A DNA stretch of 64,000 nt, from assembly GCA_963752695.1 (NCBI GenBank), contig CAVVZB010000003.1, positions 124,001 to 188,000 of the forward strand. The letters run 5' to 3'. Made by a program: the position numbers and the translations under genes. The notes beneath the pieces are model-generated. The model was not told where the DNA came from, did not search any database, and saw only the letters and a program-made list of their open reading frames with translations. Positions 62,360 through 64,000 of the stretch are shown here, one piece after another (the stretch's first letter is position 1; every line of letters begins with the position of its first letter). The DNA comes from Bog-113 sp963752695. Its GTDB lineage: Bacteria; Acidobacteriota; Terriglobia; Bryobacterales; Bryobacteraceae.

Positions 62360-63550
62360 CTACTTTTTCAATTCGGCCTGCAGCTGTAGAAACGTGGTTT
62401 CCTCGAACGTTTTCTTGATGCGTTCGCCGCTAAGAAACTCGTTAGGTTGCGGACCTTCGCCGCGGCGGCAGCGGGCCAGCAAGTTTTGAGCTTCGGCGTC
62501 CTCCGGCGAGCGGTCAAGTACGGCCTGGAAATTGGAAGCCGCTTCGGTAGTGTTGCCGATCTTCCAGAGCGCATATCCGACATTAAACCAGTAGTCCGGA
62601 TCACTCTCGTCGCCTTCTAGAGCTTTGCGGAAGTTTTCAATAGCCGCTGGGCGGTTCTTGCGCGATTGCGCCGCGCCCAGATCATTGAAAACTTCGTTCA
62701 GCGGGACTTGAGCCGCTACCTGTTGGAGGGATGAAGCCGCGGCATCGAACTCGCCCACGTAGTACTGGCAAAGTCCCAGAAGAAAACGCGATTCATGGAA
62801 GTGCGAGTCTGAGGGGGCCACTTTCTCAAGCCAAGCCTGGGCCACCCGGTACTCCCGCTTGGCGAAGGCAAGGCGCCCTAACTGAAAATTCGGCTCGCTA
62901 TAGCGCGGGTCCAGCTTGGCTGCCTGAACGAAGAGTTTGACCTGCTGCTCGGGTGAGGGGGAAAGCAGCCCGCGGATGTAATTTTCGACGGAATCGATCC
63001 GAACGGGCGGGCGGGTTTGCAGGTAATCGGATTCGCTAGGCTGGGAATGCGGCTGGAAGTAATGAATTGACTGCCAAGCAAGGCGTGACTCGAGCAAGCT
63101 CAGATCATCCAAAACGCCCGTTTGGGTAAACGTCGGACCCTCCCGGAAGCGTTTGCGATCCATTACATTCACGATCAATTTCAGTTGGCCGCGGGTGGCC
63201 GGTGTGCCGGCGGGAGGCGCCGCCACTTCGAAGCTGCCAAAGACGATTTGGGCGGCATCCAGCGAATCGCCTAATCTCAGTACGGTGGCGCGGGTCAGCG
63301 GGACTCCCGAGCGAACCGCCATGCGATTGTAAACCTCCACGCGGTCTTCGCGCGAAAGAACTAAGACGCCGGCGCCAGCCAGTGCTTCGCGGAGTGTTTC
63401 GGCCACGCTTTCGCCGATCCAATCGAGATTCGGCTTCTGGGACGAATTGAAGAACGGGAGGACGGTTACGGTATCGGCGGCGCCAAAAAGCGGGAGCGCG
63501 AGCGAGCACAGAGTGAAGGAAAGTAACAGTCGTGGACGGCGGAACAGCAC
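62360..63550 (-). CDS. Exported TPR-repeat protein with FlgO/CsgG-like N-terminal domain
   Basis: A 396-residue protein with a signal peptide (LLLSFTLCSLALPLFGAA). Residues 25-150 resemble the nucleotide-free TolB/FlgO/CsgG-type domain (VTVLPFFNSSQKPNLDWIGE, SVAETLREALAGAGVLVLSR, DRVEVYNRMAVRSG). From about residue 200 there are five or so tetratricopeptide repeats (YSEPNFQLGRLAFAKREYRV, HESRFLLGLCQYYVGEFDAA, PDYWFNVGYALWKIGNTTEA). It probably acts as an envelope scaffold. The start is GTG 63548-63550 with no clear SD. It lies upstream of nothing on its strand and behind miaA by 26 bases. Confidence 0.85.
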   Translation of the reverse strand: MLFRRPRLLLSFTLCSLALPLFGAADTVTVLPFFNSSQKPNLDWIGESVAETLREALAGAGVLVLSREDRVEVYNRMAVRSGVPLTRATVLRLGDSLDAAQIVFGSFEVAAPPAGTPATRGQLKLIVNVMDRKRFREGPTFTQTGVLDDLSLLESRLAWQSIHYFQPHSQPSESDYLQTRPPVRIDSVENYIRGLLSPSPEQQVKLFVQAAKLDPRYSEPNFQLGRLAFAKREYRVAQAWLEKVAPSDSHFHESRFLLGLCQYYVGEFDAAASSLQQVAAQVPLNEVFNDLGAAQSRKNRPAAIENFRKALEGDESDPDYWFNVGYALWKIGNTTEAASNFQAVLDRSPEDAEAQNLLARCRRGEGPQPNEFLSGERIKKTFEETTFLQLQAELKK

Positions 63551-63576
63551 TATTTGGAGTCTATCAAGGTTCGCGG

Positions 63577-64000
63577 TTATCGCTGGTCGCCGGTCATGAA
63601 GCGATCGACCAGGGCTGCGGCCTCGTCGATGATGAGCGGATCGTTTCCCATGCCGGGAAGCATTACGATTCCGGGCTCATGCCGGAACCAGGTGATTTGC
63701 CGCTTGGCGTACCGCCGGGTATCCCGTTGCATCTGCTCCAGAGCTTGCTCCTCGGTCATGCGCGATTCCAGAACCGCCAAACCTTCTTTGTAACCGAGGG
63801 ACAGGAGCGGCTTGGCGTCGCGCGGAACCCCGCGCTGAAGCAGCCCTGCGATTTCGCCCAGGAGCCCGTCGCACAGCATATTCCGCGCACGCTGGTTCAA
63901 CAGCTCGTAGAGTTGCTCGCGTGGGGGAAACAAACCCAATTTTAGAACCCGAAGGCCGGTCAATGGCTCACTTGGCTGCGCGGCGGATGCCGGGCGAGAT
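63577..64000 (-). CDS. miaA: tRNA dimethylallyltransferase MiaA, C-terminal part
   Basis: Transfers dimethylallyl from DMAPP to A37 of tRNA, making the substrate for MiaB. The visible 141 residues begin SRPASAAQPSEPL at the window edge. They contain PPREQLYELLNQRARNMLCD, GLLGEIAGLLQRG, LLSLGYKEGLAVLE and the diagnostic DTRRYAKRQITWFRHEPGI. The frame is open at base 64000, so the 5' half with the P-loop lies outside the window. The TPR gene follows 26 bases on and may be cotranscribed. Confidence 0.93.
   Translation of the reverse strand, partial: SRPASAAQPSEPLTGLRVLKLGLFPPREQLYELLNQRARNMLCDGLLGEIAGLLQRGVPRDAKPLLSLGYKEGLAVLESRMTEEQALEQMQRDTRRYAKRQITWFRHEPGIVMLPGMGNDPLIIDEAAALVDRFMTGDQR

Overview
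The window reads as a stretch of chromosome from an Acidobacteriota bacterium, most likely of the Bryobacterales/Solibacter group. This is inferred from the gene content, not from a marker gene. Pointers are the GC-rich DNA, the small secreted protein with the 'VNVPFAF...LPAGNY' pattern, the DUF1592-DUF1552-ankyrin cassette, and a membrane protein with an N-terminal domain I associate with this phylum. No rRNA, tRNA, CRISPR array, prophage or insertion sequence was recognised. GTG and TTG starts are common.

Region 1 (1-1960, minus) is a small signalling operon: an FHA protein, an unlisted 38-residue membrane protein and a PP2C phosphatase that runs off the left edge, all coupled by ATGA overlaps. 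A small secreted protein with its own terminator follows (2051-2465). Region 2 (2690-19155, minus) is a complete, tightly overlapping division and cell wall (dcw) cluster: mraZ-rsmH-ftsL-ftsI-murE-murF-mraY-murD-ftsW-murG-murC-ftsQ-ftsA-ftsZ. It has an MraZ-type repeat operator at its head and a strong intrinsic terminator behind ftsZ. murB and ddl are absent. Region 3 (19270-23609, minus) is carA-carB.

Region 4 (23641-43423) is mixed housekeeping: a CrtC/AttH-like secreted protein, metX-metW, a BON protein, an alpha-glucan phosphorylase, an orphan CzcA-like RND pump, an ArsA ATPase with an HSP20-like tail plus a small Cys-containing partner, a decayed Uma2 gene, tsaC, prfB with its programmed +1 frameshift, an acyltransferase, tyrS, an S9 peptidase, a DUF151 nuclease and miaB.

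Region 5 (43534-58339, mostly plus) is accessory and is the most interesting part. It holds a TlpA-like thioredoxin, a GH51 arabinofuranosidase and a coupled exported set of TIM-barrel isomerase, gluconate-2-dehydrogenase subunit 3, GMC oxidoreductase with a Cys cluster, and esterase. This set resembles periplasmic glycoside-3-oxidation systems. Next come a membrane-anchored putative regulator facing, across a 27-bp dyad, a DUF1592-DUF1552-ankyrin operon. Region 6 (58438-64000) holds an M16 protease, a PhyH-type dioxygenase, apaG, an exported cyclophilin, a small secreted protein, a TPR protein and the 3' part of miaA.
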